This document shows positions 6,709 to 17,568 of a stretch of 31,138 bases of DNA, one piece after another. The translations under genes and the position numbers were made by a program. Source of the DNA: JBOGZD01 sp050697155 (GTDB lineage: Bacteria > Actinomycetota > Thermoleophilia > Solirubrobacterales > 70-9). The notes under the pieces are model-generated. The model searched no databases. It had not been told where the DNA came from and saw only the letters and a list, made by a program, of their open reading frames with translations. The stretch is taken from assembly GCA_050697155.1 (NCBI GenBank), contig JBOGZD010000017.1:1-31138 (forward strand). The letters are read 5' to 3'. Within the stretch, counting starts at the first letter, position 1. Every line of letters starts with the position of its first letter.

Positions 6709-7281
6709 GTGAGCCCCCAGCGCAGCAATCGCGAGAACCTGCTCACTGGAACGCTCCGTTGCCTGGAACGGCTTCCGCCCGAGCGGGTCACGGCGCGTGC
6801 GATCACGCGGGAGGCGGGCGCAAACCTGGCCTCGATCGCCTACCACTTCGGCTCCAAGGACAACCTGGTGACCGAGGCGGTGATCGAGGGGCTGGACCGC
6901 TGGCTCGAGGAGATCGCCGCCGGCATGGGCGAGCTGGTCGCGGCCGAGCCGGCGGCGCGATTCCGGCGCGCCGCCGAGGTCATGGAGAAGGACCGGCGAC
7001 GACACACCGGGCTGGCGCGGAACTTCGTCGGCGCGCTCGCCAAGGCGCAGCACGACCCGCGGATCAGGGAGCTGCTGGCCGACGGCTTTCGCCGCACCCG
7101 CCCCACGCTGGCCACGCTGCTGGGCCTCGGCGAGGATCGGACGGGCGAGGACGCCGCCGGGCTCCTGCTCGCTCTCTTCGACGGGCTCCTGTTCCAGAGC
7201 CTGCTCGCCGACGACCTGGCCATCGAGGGCGAGCGGATGCACCGCGCCCAGGCGCGCATGCGCACGATCCTGCCGGACTAG
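6709..7281 (+). CDS. TetR-family transcriptional regulator
   Basis: 190 residues. The N-terminal helix-turn-helix is clear: ERVTARAITREAGANLASIA followed by YHFGSKDNLVTEAV (about 25-58). This is a TetR DNA-binding domain, including the YHFGSK recognition end. The remainder is an all-helical ligand/dimer domain of unknown effector. The start is GTG at 6709-6711. It is the only plus-strand gene in the left 18 kb and faces the DoxX-like gene across a 47-nt AT-rich gap, so it probably represses that gene and itself. Confidence 0.88.
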   Translation: MSPQRSNRENLLTGTLRCLERLPPERVTARAITREAGANLASIAYHFGSKDNLVTEAVIEGLDRWLEEIAAGMGELVAAEPAARFRRAAEVMEKDRRRHTGLARNFVGALAKAQHDPRIRELLADGFRRTRPTLATLLGLGEDRTGEDAAGLLLALFDGLLFQSLLADDLAIEGERMHRAQARMRTILPD

Positions 7282-7302
7282 CGACTCGCGAGAGGGTGGC
7301 GG

Positions 7303-7677
7303 TCAGTTCGTGCCGATGCCCTCGAGCGGGCTCGGGTGGGTCGGCTGGTAGAGGCCGAGCTCGCCGTGGCCGGGCACTGACATCGTCGTCAGCAGGCCCC
7401 AGCCCTCGTCGACGATCCCGGTGGTGAACTCGACCCCCTTCGCCTTCAGTTCGGCGACCGTGCGCTCGATCTCGTCGCAGACGAGGAACAGGCGGTGGCC
7501 GCCCTCCCGCTCGTTCCAGCCGGCGCCGGGATGCACGGCGAGCTCGGCCGGGGGCAGCGCGAAGATCAGCCAGCCGTCACCCGCGTCCACGGACGGGAGC
7601 TCGAGCACGTCGGCGAGGAACGTGCGCGCGGCTTGGGCGTCTTCGGCGAAGGCGATCAGGTGGGCCGCGGTGATCAT
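7303..7677 (-). CDS. VOC-superfamily (glyoxalase/bleomycin-resistance-like) protein
   Basis: 124 residues with the paired beta-alpha-beta-beta-beta units of VOC metalloenzymes. The N-terminal half begins MITAAHLIAFAEDAQAARTF and the C-terminal half is HRLFLVCDEIERTVAELKAK. The possible metal ligands, one His early and Glu in HGELGLYQP, cannot be fixed by eye, and the substrate is unknown. The ATG is at 7675-7677, preceded by GGAG at 7 nt. It follows mihF by 22 nt and is probably co-transcribed with it. It is convergent with tetR. Confidence 0.82.
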   Translation of the reverse strand: MITAAHLIAFAEDAQAARTFLADVLELPSVDAGDGWLIFALPPAELAVHPGAGWNEREGGHRLFLVCDEIERTVAELKAKGVEFTTGIVDEGWGLLTTMSVPGHGELGLYQPTHPSPLEGIGTN

Positions 7678-7699
7678 CGCCCCACTCCGACGCCGGCGA

Positions 7700-8032
7700 C
7701 TACCGGCGCAGAAACTGGACGAGCTCGGCGCGCTGTCGCTCCGAGAGGCCGCCGATGGTCTTCGACGGCGAGATCCGGCACTGGGTGAGGATCTTGTTCG
7801 CCTTCACCCGGCCGTACTTGGGGACCGCCAGGATCATGTCGAACGCCTTCGCCGAGAGCACGTAGTCGGGCGGGTCGAGCAGCAGCTTCTCGATCTTCGC
7901 CTTGCCCGCCTTCAGGTCGCGCTTCAGCTGCGCGCGGGAGGAGCGGATCTGGTTCGCCCTCCGGAGGGCCCTCATCCGCTGCTCTCTGGTTCTCTCGGGG
8001 ACAGCGGCAGGGGTCTCGACGGAGGGGGCCAT
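7700..8032 (-). CDS. mihF: Integration host factor, actinobacterial type (mIHF)
   Basis: 110 residues (family about 105). mIHF is a nucleoid-associated protein unrelated to the proteobacterial IHF. It bends DNA and is essential in mycobacteria. The N-terminal helix REQRMRALRRANQIRSSRAQ and KRDLKAGKAKIEKLL lead into the conserved core VPKYGRVKANKILTQCRI and the tail SKTIGGLSERQRAELVQFL, the helix-two-turns-helix DNA-binding part. The ATG at 8030-8032 was chosen over a longer frame because TATACT lies 11-17 nt upstream. It lies between pyrD and the VOC gene; in other Actinobacteria it usually abuts gmk. Confidence 0.92.
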   Translation of the reverse strand: MAPSVETPAAVPERTREQRMRALRRANQIRSSRAQLKRDLKAGKAKIEKLLLDPPDYVLSAKAFDMILAVPKYGRVKANKILTQCRISPSKTIGGLSERQRAELVQFLRR

Positions 8033-8043
8033 CGGAGGCGGCG

Positions 8044-8071
8044 AGTATATCCGCGCCCGCGCGAGGCGCAA
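8044..8071 (-). promoter_or_regulatory. Candidate mihF promoter
   Basis: On the minus strand, TATACT (8044-8049) is a near-consensus -10. TTGCGC (8066-8071) lies 16 bp upstream as a possible -35. The -10 is only 11 nt from the mihF ATG, so the transcript would have a very short leader. It lies in the 67-nt gap after pyrD and would let mihF be expressed separately from the pyr operon. Confidence 0.55.
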
Positions 8072-8099
8072 GGGGGTGCGGCGCGAATTTGCTTCGACC

Positions 8100-9047
8100 T
8101 CAGGTTGAGGTGGACGCCGGGGATCGCGCCGGCAGCGATTCCAGGCCCCGGTCGCCGAGCTCTGCGGCCAGCTCGAGACGGATCCGCTCGGCCGCCAGCG
8201 GGTCGCGAAAGCTCGCGGTACCGACCGCGATCGCACTCGCCCCGGCGGCGAGGAAGGCGATCGCGTCGGCCCCGGTCTCGATCCCGCCCATGCCGACCAC
8301 CGGGATCGAGACCGCGGCGGCGACCTCGCCCACCTGGCGCAGGGCGTAGGCGCGAACGGCGGCGCCGGAGAGTCCGCCGCGCCCCGCCCCCAGCCACGGC
8401 TCGAGCGTCGCGGGATCGGTGGCGGTCGCCGACAGCGTGTTGATCAGCGAGACCGCATCCGCGCCGCCCTCCTCCGCGGCGCGCGCGACCGCGGTCTGGT
8501 CGGCGACGTTCGGGGTCAGCTTGACCACCAGCGGCTTCTCGGTCAGCGGGCGCAGCCCCTCGAGCAACCCCAGCGTCTCCCCCGGCTGCTGGCCGACGAT
8601 CAGGCCCGACTCGACGTTCGGGCAGGAGACGTTGAGCTCCAGCGCCGCCACCTCGTCCCGCGCCCCGACGCGCTCGACGAGGCCGGCGAAGCCCTCCCGG
8701 CTCGGCGCCATCACCGAGACCCAGAGCGGCACCGGCAGCTCGCCGAGCGCCGGCAGGTCCTCGAGCAGAAAGCCCTCCGCGCCCTTGTTCGGCAGCCCGA
8801 TCGAGTTGATCAGCCCCGCCGGGGTCTCCCACAGGCGCGGCGGCGGGTTGCCGACCCGCGGCTCGGGGGTGATCGTCTTCGAGACGAAGGCGCTGAACGG
8901 AAATCGCTCGACGATCGCCTCGCCGAAAGCGCGCCGGGCGGCGATCGCATCGAACGTCCCGCTCCCGTTGAGGATCGGATGCTCCAGGCGCATGCCACAG
9001 AGCTCCACCGACAGGTCGGCGCCTCCGCCCTGGCGACTGGCGGTCAA
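8100..9047 (-). CDS. pyrD: Dihydroorotate dehydrogenase, class 1B catalytic subunit
   Basis: 315 residues, a TIM-barrel flavoprotein that oxidises dihydroorotate to orotate. Motifs: EHPILNGSGTFDA near the N-terminus, SKTITPEPRVGNPPPRLWET (substrate loop), LNVSCPNV with the catalytic Cys of class 1 enzymes, VVKLTPNVADQTAVARAAEE, and the FMN-phosphate loops SIPVVGMGGIETGADAIAFL and GASAIAVGTASF. The start ATG overlaps the pyrK stop (ATGA, 9044-9047). The PyrK partner marks it as the NAD-dependent 1B type. It is the last gene of the pyrimidine operon. Confidence 0.96.
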   Translation of the reverse strand: MTASRQGGGADLSVELCGMRLEHPILNGSGTFDAIAARRAFGEAIVERFPFSAFVSKTITPEPRVGNPPPRLWETPAGLINSIGLPNKGAEGFLLEDLPALGELPVPLWVSVMAPSREGFAGLVERVGARDEVAALELNVSCPNVESGLIVGQQPGETLGLLEGLRPLTEKPLVVKLTPNVADQTAVARAAEEGGADAVSLINTLSATATDPATLEPWLGAGRGGLSGAAVRAYALRQVGEVAAAVSIPVVGMGGIETGADAIAFLAAGASAIAVGTASFRDPLAAERIRLELAAELGDRGLESLPARSPASTST

Positions 9048-9930
9048 TGACCAGACCCCGCCACCAGCGCGGTCTCGATGTCATCCGCGCGCACCACGGG
9101 GCCGTCCACGCACAGCCGCATGTAGCCGCCGGCGGCGAGCGGGATCGCGCAGCCGAAGCAGGCGCCGAAGCCGCAAGCCATCGGCGCCTCCATCGCCAGC
9201 TCGGCCGCGATACCGCGGTCGGAGCACATCCCCCGCACCGCCTCCAGCATCGCGGGTGGCCCGCAGGCATAGACGGCGGCGCCGGCGCCGGCGTCGTCGC
9301 CCTCGAGCAGCACCGCGAGCAGGTCGGTCACGTAGCCCTGGTGGCCGGCGTGGCCATCCTCGCTCGCGAGCCGCACCTCCTCGCACCGAAACAGCTCATC
9401 GACCCCGCCCGCATGCTCGCGGTCGCGAAAACCCAGCAGCACTCGCTGCGCCACGCCGCGCTCGGCGAGCCGGCGGCGCAGGATCGCCAGCGGGGCGATG
9501 CCGATCCCGCCGCCGACCAGGATCGCCCCCGACGCCCCCTGGACCAGCTCGCCCGGCGCCGAGAACGGGCGCCCGAGCGGGCCCGTGAGCGCTAGCTCGT
9601 CCCCGGGCGCCAGGGCCGCCAGCCGCTCGGTCCCGGGCCCGACCGCCTCGACCAGGAAGTCGAGCCTGACCCCGTCGGGGCGCCGCTCCGCCTGGGCGAC
9701 CGAGAACGCGCGAGGCACGTAGGGGCGCCCGCCTGCCCCGCCCCAGAGATCGGTGGAGAGCATGTAGAACTGGCCCGCCTCGGGGTCGGGTCCCTCGCGA
9801 TCGAGCGCGGAGAAGATCCGGTAGCCGCCGGTGGCGGCGTTCGCGGTCACCGCACAGCCCCGGCGGCCCAGCGGCGCCAGCGCCCGCCCGTCCTCGCCGA
9901 TCCCGACGGCGAGCCCGCCGTTGGCGCCGC

Positions 9931-9934
<4 letters not shown>
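9044..9934 (-). CDS. pyrK: Dihydroorotate dehydrogenase electron-transfer subunit
   Basis: 296 residues. It passes electrons from the PyrD FMN to NAD+. An N-terminal FAD-binding barrel includes RPYVPRAFSVAQAE, followed by a ferredoxin-reductase NAD-binding domain with ILVGGGIGIAPLAIL. The C-terminal 2Fe-2S cluster site has four Cys: three in ACGFGACFGC and one in YMRLCVDGPV. The start is GTG at 9932-9934, overlapping the carB stop (GTGA). The first 30 residues are somewhat longer than usual. It is coupled on both sides, to carB and pyrD. Confidence 0.95.
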
Positions 9935-13075
<3,141 letters not shown>

Positions 13076-13083
<8 letters not shown>

Positions 13084-13486
13084 CGACCGCCTCCGCGGCT
13101 GCGAGAGCCTCGGCATGCGACGCGTAGCTTGCGCCCCTCCGAGCCAGGTCGCCCTCGTACTCGACGACGAATCCAACTTCGAGCTGGATCTCGACACCGC
13201 TGCCGCGCCCCTCGAGCATTGGACGGACGAGCACGACCACGACGGTGTCCCCCACGTCTCGGTACTCGCGGTTGCCGTACGTGATCCTCACCGCATCCAC
13301 CACGTCTTTCGCCCAAACGACCATGCCCCGCTTCCCTCGATACACCCGCCCCTCCACGCCGGACGTCAGCACCGACGTGAACTCGACCTCCGGGTGCGCG
13401 TGGCGCTCGAACCAGGCCTCGACGGATTCGAGGTCGTGGCGCTCGACAGCCGCGAAGACCTGGTCGAGAAGCTCGTGCCGGTTCAC
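13076..13486 (-). CDS. SnoaL-like (NTF2-fold) protein between carA and carB
   Basis: 136 residues with the cone-shaped NTF2/SnoaL pattern: helix MNRHELLDQVFAAVERHDLE, then a strand-loop WFERHAHPEVEFTSVLTSG, GRVYRGKRGMVVWAKDVV, and C-terminal strands GDTVVVVLVRPMLEGRGSGV and EIQLEVGFVVEYEGDL. Such proteins are small isomerases, dehydratases or ligand binders; no specific catalytic set can be assigned. The start GTG (13484-13486) overlaps the carA stop, and its stop overlaps the carB start by 8 nt. It is therefore embedded and translationally coupled between the two carbamoyl-phosphate synthase subunits. Its role is unknown. Confidence 0.82.
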
Positions 13487-14640
13487 GCAGCCAGCTCCAT
13501 GAACTCGTCGAAGAGGTGGCGGGCGTCGTGGGGGCCGGGGCCGGCCTCGGGGTGGTACTGCACGGTGCGGCCAAGCACGTCCTTGAGCTCGAGGCCCTCG
13601 ACCGTGCGGTCGTAGAGGTTCAGATGCGAGAGCTCGGCGGCGCCGAAGTCGGTCTCCCAGCGGACCGGGTCGTCGCCCTCGATCCGCTGGCCTCCGTCGG
13701 GGGGGCGGACGGCGAAGCCGTGATTCTGCGAGGTGATCTCGATCCGGCCGCTGGCGAGCTCCTTAACGGGGTGGTTGGCGCCGCGGTGGCCGAACGGCAG
13801 CTTGAAGGTCTCCAGGCCGACGGCGCGGCAGAGGAGCTGGTGTCCGAGGCAGATCCCGACCACCGGGCGCTTGCCGACGACCTCGCGGACGGTGTCGACG
13901 ACGTAGTCGAGCGCCGCCGGATCGCCGGGCCCGTTGGCGAGGAAGACGAGGTCGGGCTGCTCAGCGAGCACCGCCTCGGCGGCCACGTCGCAGGGAAGCA
14001 GAGTGAGGCGGGCGCCGCGCTCCCGGAACTGATGGAGGATGCTCGTCTTGATCCCGGTGTCGAGGGCGACGACGTGGGGGCCATGGCCGTCGATACGCAC
14101 CGGCTCAGCGGGGGTCACGGTGCGCGCCAGGTCGGCTCCGGCCATCGGCGGCTCGGTGGCGATCCGCTCGCGCGCCTGCCCCTCGGCAAGCTCCGCGGAG
14201 AAGATCCCCCCGCGCATCGCCCCGGCGGTCCGGATGTGGCGCACCAGCGCTCGGGTGTCGACCCCCGAGATCGCCGGGATGCCGCAGTCGCCCAGCCAGT
14301 CGAGCCAGCCGCCCTCTGCGTCGGCCGCGTCCTCGCCGTTCTTCGCCTCGCGCATGATCACCCCGCGGGCGTGGACGCGGTCGGACTCCATCGCGCCGGC
14401 GGCCACCCCGTAATTGCCGATCAGCGGATAGGTGAAGGTGAGGATCTGCCCGGCGTAGGAGGGATCGGTGACCGCCTCCTGATAGCCGGTGATCGCGGTG
14501 TTGAAGACGACCTCACCAGTCGCCAGGCCGGAGCCATCAGCCGCCCCGCACAGCTCCCCGTCAAAGCGCGTCCCGTCTTCGAGCAATACGTACCCAGCGA
14601 CTGTTTCCTGGCGACCGGCGACTGGCGACTGGCGACTCAT
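13483..14640 (-). CDS. carA: Carbamoyl-phosphate synthase small (glutaminase) subunit
   Basis: 385 residues. It releases ammonia from glutamine for CarB. The N-terminal CarA domain has VVFNTAITGYQEAVTDPSYA, and GVDTRALVRHIRTAGAMRGG is typical. The class-I glutaminase domain has the nucleophile Cys in VVGICLGHQLLC and the His-x-x-Glu pair in GRTVQYHPEAGPGPHD. The first 12 residues, MSRQSPVAGRQE, are encoded by a 7-bp tandem repeat that supplies the start codon; normal CarA begins near YVLLEDGTRFDG. The ATG at 14638-14640 overlaps the stop of the upstream hydrolase (ATGA). Confidence 0.96.
   Translation of the reverse strand: MSRQSPVAGRQETVAGYVLLEDGTRFDGELCGAADGSGLATGEVVFNTAITGYQEAVTDPSYAGQILTFTYPLIGNYGVAAGAMESDRVHARGVIMREAKNGEDAADAEGGWLDWLGDCGIPAISGVDTRALVRHIRTAGAMRGGIFSAELAEGQARERIATEPPMAGADLARTVTPAEPVRIDGHGPHVVALDTGIKTSILHQFRERGARLTLLPCDVAAEAVLAEQPDLVFLANGPGDPAALDYVVDTVREVVGKRPVVGICLGHQLLCRAVGLETFKLPFGHRGANHPVKELASGRIEITSQNHGFAVRPPDGGQRIEGDDPVRWETDFGAAELSHLNLYDRTVEGLELKDVLGRTVQYHPEAGPGPHDARHLFDEFMELAA
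14597..14638. repeat. Heptamer array at the carA start codon
   Basis: Plus-strand units in register: GCGACTG, TTTCCTG, GCGACCG, GCGACTG, GCGACTG, GCGACTC, followed by AT that completes the reverse-complemented ATG. The array provides the start codon, the overlapping stop of the preceding gene and the first dozen codons of carA. Confidence 0.85.
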
Positions 14641-15218
14641 ACGTTCGGCGCGTACTCCAACACCAGCTTCTGCACGGCCTTGAACTCGTCGGTGCCGGCG
14701 CGGCCGACGAGCTCGAAGAGCGCCGTCTCGACGCTGGTCAGCACGGCGCCGGCACGCTCGGCCTTAGCCAGCCCGACCCGGCGGTTCTCCTCGGTGCGCG
14801 AGCCGACCGCGTCGGTGACCACGTGCACCTCGGTCCCGCCGGCGAGCAGGTCGAGCACCGACTGGTTGACGCAGACGTGCGCCTCGATCCCGCAGACGAC
14901 CGCCTGGTCGCGGCCGTCGAGGTCGAAGCCGTCGGCGGCGACGGCCGAGAAGCAGACCTTCTCGATCGGCGCGACGCCCTCGGGCAGATGGTCGGCGACC
15001 TCGGACGCGGTTCGGCCGAGGCCCTTCGGGTACTGCTCGGTGACCACGATCGGGATCCCAACTGCCCCGGCCCCGCGGACCAGCGTCGAGACCCCACGAG
15101 CGACATCATCGAACGTCGGCAACGCCTTCCGGAACGTCTCCTGGACGTCGATGACCAGCAACGCGGCGCGCTCGGCACTCAGCTTTTGGCGACTGGCGAC
15201 TGGCGACTGGCGACTCAC
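14637..15218 (-). CDS. Isochorismatase-like cysteine hydrolase (ISOC1/ISOC2-type)
   Basis: 193 residues. The cysteine-hydrolase triad is visible: Asp in LLVIDVQETF, Lys in IEKVCFSAV and Cys in CGIEAHVCVNQS. VTEQYPKGLG and the C-terminal FKAVQKLVLE match the ISOC1/ISOC2 or YcaC-like branch rather than true isochorismatases. The substrate of this branch is poorly known; relatives hydrolyse amides or N-carbamoyl compounds. The start GTG (15216-15218) overlaps the pyrC stop and its stop overlaps carA, so it is an integral coupled member of the pyr operon. Its first 11 residues, MSRQSPVASRQ, come from a heptamer repeat almost identical to that of carA. Confidence 0.88.
   Translation of the reverse strand: MSRQSPVASRQKLSAERAALLVIDVQETFRKALPTFDDVARGVSTLVRGAGAVGIPIVVTEQYPKGLGRTASEVADHLPEGVAPIEKVCFSAVAADGFDLDGRDQAVVCGIEAHVCVNQSVLDLLAGGTEVHVVTDAVGSRTEENRRVGLAKAERAGAVLTSVETALFELVGRAGTDEFKAVQKLVLEYAPNV
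15189..15216. repeat. Heptamer array at the start of the ISOC-like gene
   Basis: Four in-register plus-strand units, GCGACTG x3 then GCGACTC, overlap the pyrC stop and the GTG start of the next gene. They match the carA-start array (14611-14638) at all but two positions. A degenerate unit GCTTTTG (15182-15188) precedes them. Confidence 0.85.
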
Positions 15219-16588
15219 CCCGCCACCCCCAACGCAAAGCTCCGCTGCCTATAGGCGACCCGGCCGGCGGCGATCGTCATCAACACCCGTCCACGCAGCC
15301 GCATGCCGGCAAAGGCCGAGTTCGCCGACCGGCTCTCCCAGCCCTCGGCGCCGGCCTCCCACTCAGCGTCGGTGTCGACGAGGACGAGGTTGGCCTCCGT
15401 GCCCGGCGCGATCGCCGGTGGGTCGAAGTCGAACGGGGCGGCACCCCCGCTGAGGCGCTCGATCAGCGTTTCGAGCTCGAGCGCCCCGGGGAGGACGAGC
15501 TCGGTGTAGAGCGCCGAGAACGCGGTCTCGAGCCCGATGACGCCCATCGCCGCGGGCTCGAACGGAAGCTCCTTCTCGTCGCTGGAATGGGGCGCGTGGT
15601 CGGTGGCGATGCAGTCGATCGCCCCCGAGCGCAGGCCCTCGATCAGCCGCTGGCGGTCGGTCTCGGCGCGCAGCGGCGGATTCATCTTGAAGCGCGCATC
15701 GAGGCTGCGGACCCGCTCGTCGGTGAGCACGAGGTGGTGCGGGGTCGCCTCGCAGGTGACCGCTGCGCCGGCCGCCCTGGCCGCTTCGACGGCGCCGACC
15801 GACTCGCGCGCGGAGAGGTGCTGGACGTGGATGCGCGCCCCCTCGTAGGTGGCGAGCTCGCAGTCGCGCGCGATCATGGTCGACTCGGAGACCGACGGGA
15901 TCCCCTCCATCCCGAGCGCCGCCGACACCTCGCCCTCGTGCATGACGCCGTCGCCGGAGAGCGCGGGGTCCTCCTCGTGCAGGGCGATCTGGCCGCCGGC
16001 GAGCCGCTGGTACTGGAGCGCGCGGCGCAGCACCCGCGCGCTGCGGACCGGGAGCCCGTCGTCCGAGAAGCCGACGGCGCCGGCGTCGGCGAGCTCGGCC
16101 ATCTCGGTGAGCTCCTCCCCGCGCATCCCGCGGGTCACGCAGGCGAGGAAGCCGACCGGGACCGCGGCGTGGGCGCGGGCGCGCTCGCGCAGCGCGCTGA
16201 CGTCGGCCGCCGTGTCGACCGGGGGCTCGGTGTTCGCCATCGCGAGGATCCCGCAGTAACCGCCGGCCGCCGCCGCCCGCGTCCCGGTCTCGACGTCCTC
16301 CTCGTCCTCGCGCCCGGGCGTGCGCAGGTGGACGTGCGGGTCGAAGAAGGCGGGAAACACGCTCAGGCCCTCGGCGTCGACGACTTCGGCGTCGCCGACC
16401 CCGGCGGCCCCCGCCTCCGCCAGCTCGGCCACCTCACCCTCGCGCACCACCACGTCGTGGACCCCGTCGACCTCGCTCCTTGGATCCAGCACCCGGGCGC
16501 CGCGAAGCACCAGGTCCGACTCGGGCTCGGCATCCGAGCCGCGCCAGTCAAGCGAGGAGACCGGCTTCAGCGGTGCGGGAGGAGTCAC
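15215..16588 (-). CDS. pyrC: Dihydroorotase
   Basis: 457 residues. It cyclises N-carbamoyl-aspartate to dihydroorotate. This is a class I amidohydrolase: the metal site HVHLRTPGREDEEDVETGT (about 85-105), then CEATPHHLVLTDE, and IATDHAPHSSDEKELPFE with the catalytic Asp. GLETAFSALYTELV is typical of the bacterial PyrC/AllB branch. The start is GTG at 16586-16588, 4 nt after the pyrB stop. The frame continues upstream through pyrB but without homology. The N-terminus is about 20 residues longer than usual. The stop overlaps the ISOC-like start. Confidence 0.95.
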   Translation of the reverse strand: MTPPAPLKPVSSLDWRGSDAEPESDLVLRGARVLDPRSEVDGVHDVVVREGEVAELAEAGAAGVGDAEVVDAEGLSVFPAFFDPHVHLRTPGREDEEDVETGTRAAAAGGYCGILAMANTEPPVDTAADVSALRERARAHAAVPVGFLACVTRGMRGEELTEMAELADAGAVGFSDDGLPVRSARVLRRALQYQRLAGGQIALHEEDPALSGDGVMHEGEVSAALGMEGIPSVSESTMIARDCELATYEGARIHVQHLSARESVGAVEAARAAGAAVTCEATPHHLVLTDERVRSLDARFKMNPPLRAETDRQRLIEGLRSGAIDCIATDHAPHSSDEKELPFEPAAMGVIGLETAFSALYTELVLPGALELETLIERLSGGAAPFDFDPPAIAPGTEANLVLVDTDAEWEAGAEGWESRSANSAFAGMRLRGRVLMTIAAGRVAYRQRSFALGVAG

Positions 16589-16592
16589 CGCT

Positions 16593-17561
16593 CTACGCCG
16601 GCTCTCCGATCGGGGTGGGCGCAGGCAGCTCGACGTCGGGGCGCTCGCCGCCGTCGCGCGGCTCGCGACCCGCGAGGAGCTCATAGAGGATCGCCATCCT
16701 GACCACGAGCCCGCTCTCGACCTGGGCGGTGATCAGCGAGTTGGGGCCGTCGATGACCTCCGGCGAGAGCTCGATCCCGCGGTTGACCGGGCCCGGGTGC
16801 ATGAGCAGCTGGCGCGGGCCGAGCCGGCGCGAGTCGATCCCAAAGCGCGCCGTGTACTCGCGGATCGAGGGAACGAACGACTCGCTCATCCGCTCGCGCT
16901 GCATCCGCAGCACGTAGACGACGTCCGCCTCTCCGAGCCGCTCGAGGTCGTGGGCGACCTCGCAGCCGAGCGCGGCCTCGATCCCGCGCGGGAGCAGGGT
17001 CGGCGGGCCGCACACCGTCACCTTGGCGCCGACCATCGCGAAGGCGAGAGCGCAGGAGCGGGCGACGCGGCTGTGGAGCACGTCGCCGACGATCCAGATC
17101 CGCTTGCCCGCGAGCGACCCCATCCGCCGGCGCAGGGTGTAGACGTCGAGTAGCGCCTGGCTCGGGTGCTCGTGCTTGCCGTCGCCGGCGTTGATGACCG
17201 CCGCCTCGGTCCAGCCGGCGACGAGCTGCGCGGCCCCGGCGTGGGGCGAGCGGATCACGATCGCCTCCGGCCCGTAGGCGGACAGCGTTGCGATCGTGTC
17301 CTTGAGCGACTCCCCCTTGTCTACCGACGAGCCGCTTGCCTTCACCGAGACCACGTCGGCCGAGAGCCGCTTCGCCGCCAGCTCGAACGAGGAGCTGGTG
17401 CGGGTGCTCGACTCATAGAAGAGGCTGACGATCGTGCGTCCGCGAAGGGTCGGCACCTTCTTGATCTCGCGCCGTCCGACCTCGGCGAAGCTCTCGGCCC
17501 TCGACATGATCCGCTCGACGTCCGAGCGCTCGAGGTCCTCGATCGCAAGCAGGTGCCTCAT
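16593..17561 (-). CDS. pyrB: Aspartate carbamoyltransferase catalytic subunit
   Basis: 322 residues. It joins carbamoyl phosphate and aspartate, the first committed step of pyrimidine synthesis. The carbamoyl-phosphate site is FYESSTRTSSSFELAAKRL, with Lys in SSVDKGESLKDT (80s loop), then GDGKHEHPSQALLDVYTLRR and the C-terminal MHPGPVNRGIELSPEV. The ATG at 17559-17561 was chosen because GAGGAG lies 3 nt before it and homology begins at MRHLLAIEDLERSDVERI. It is 7 nt after the pyrR stop and 4 nt before pyrC. No PyrI regulatory subunit is present. Confidence 0.97.
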   Translation of the reverse strand: MRHLLAIEDLERSDVERIMSRAESFAEVGRREIKKVPTLRGRTIVSLFYESSTRTSSSFELAAKRLSADVVSVKASGSSVDKGESLKDTIATLSAYGPEAIVIRSPHAGAAQLVAGWTEAAVINAGDGKHEHPSQALLDVYTLRRRMGSLAGKRIWIVGDVLHSRVARSCALAFAMVGAKVTVCGPPTLLPRGIEAALGCEVAHDLERLGEADVVYVLRMQRERMSESFVPSIREYTARFGIDSRRLGPRQLLMHPGPVNRGIELSPEVIDGPNSLITAQVESGLVVRMAILYELLAGREPRDGGERPDVELPAPTPIGEPA

Positions 17562-17568
17562 CGTCTCC

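Noticed and set aside
6588..7427. A 279-codon plus-strand frame over the tetR gene
   Set aside because: A different frame of the TetR gene with an Arg/Gly-rich translation; the TetR frame has a clear HTH.
14597..14640. Heptamer arrays as a CRISPR or phage attachment site
   Set aside because: There are no spacers, no integrase and no flanking duplications; the arrays are simple tandem repeats within genes.
13516..15453. A 645-codon plus-strand open frame opposite carA and the ISOC-like gene
   Set aside because: Same reason: the minus-strand genes carry catalytic motifs, and this frame has none.
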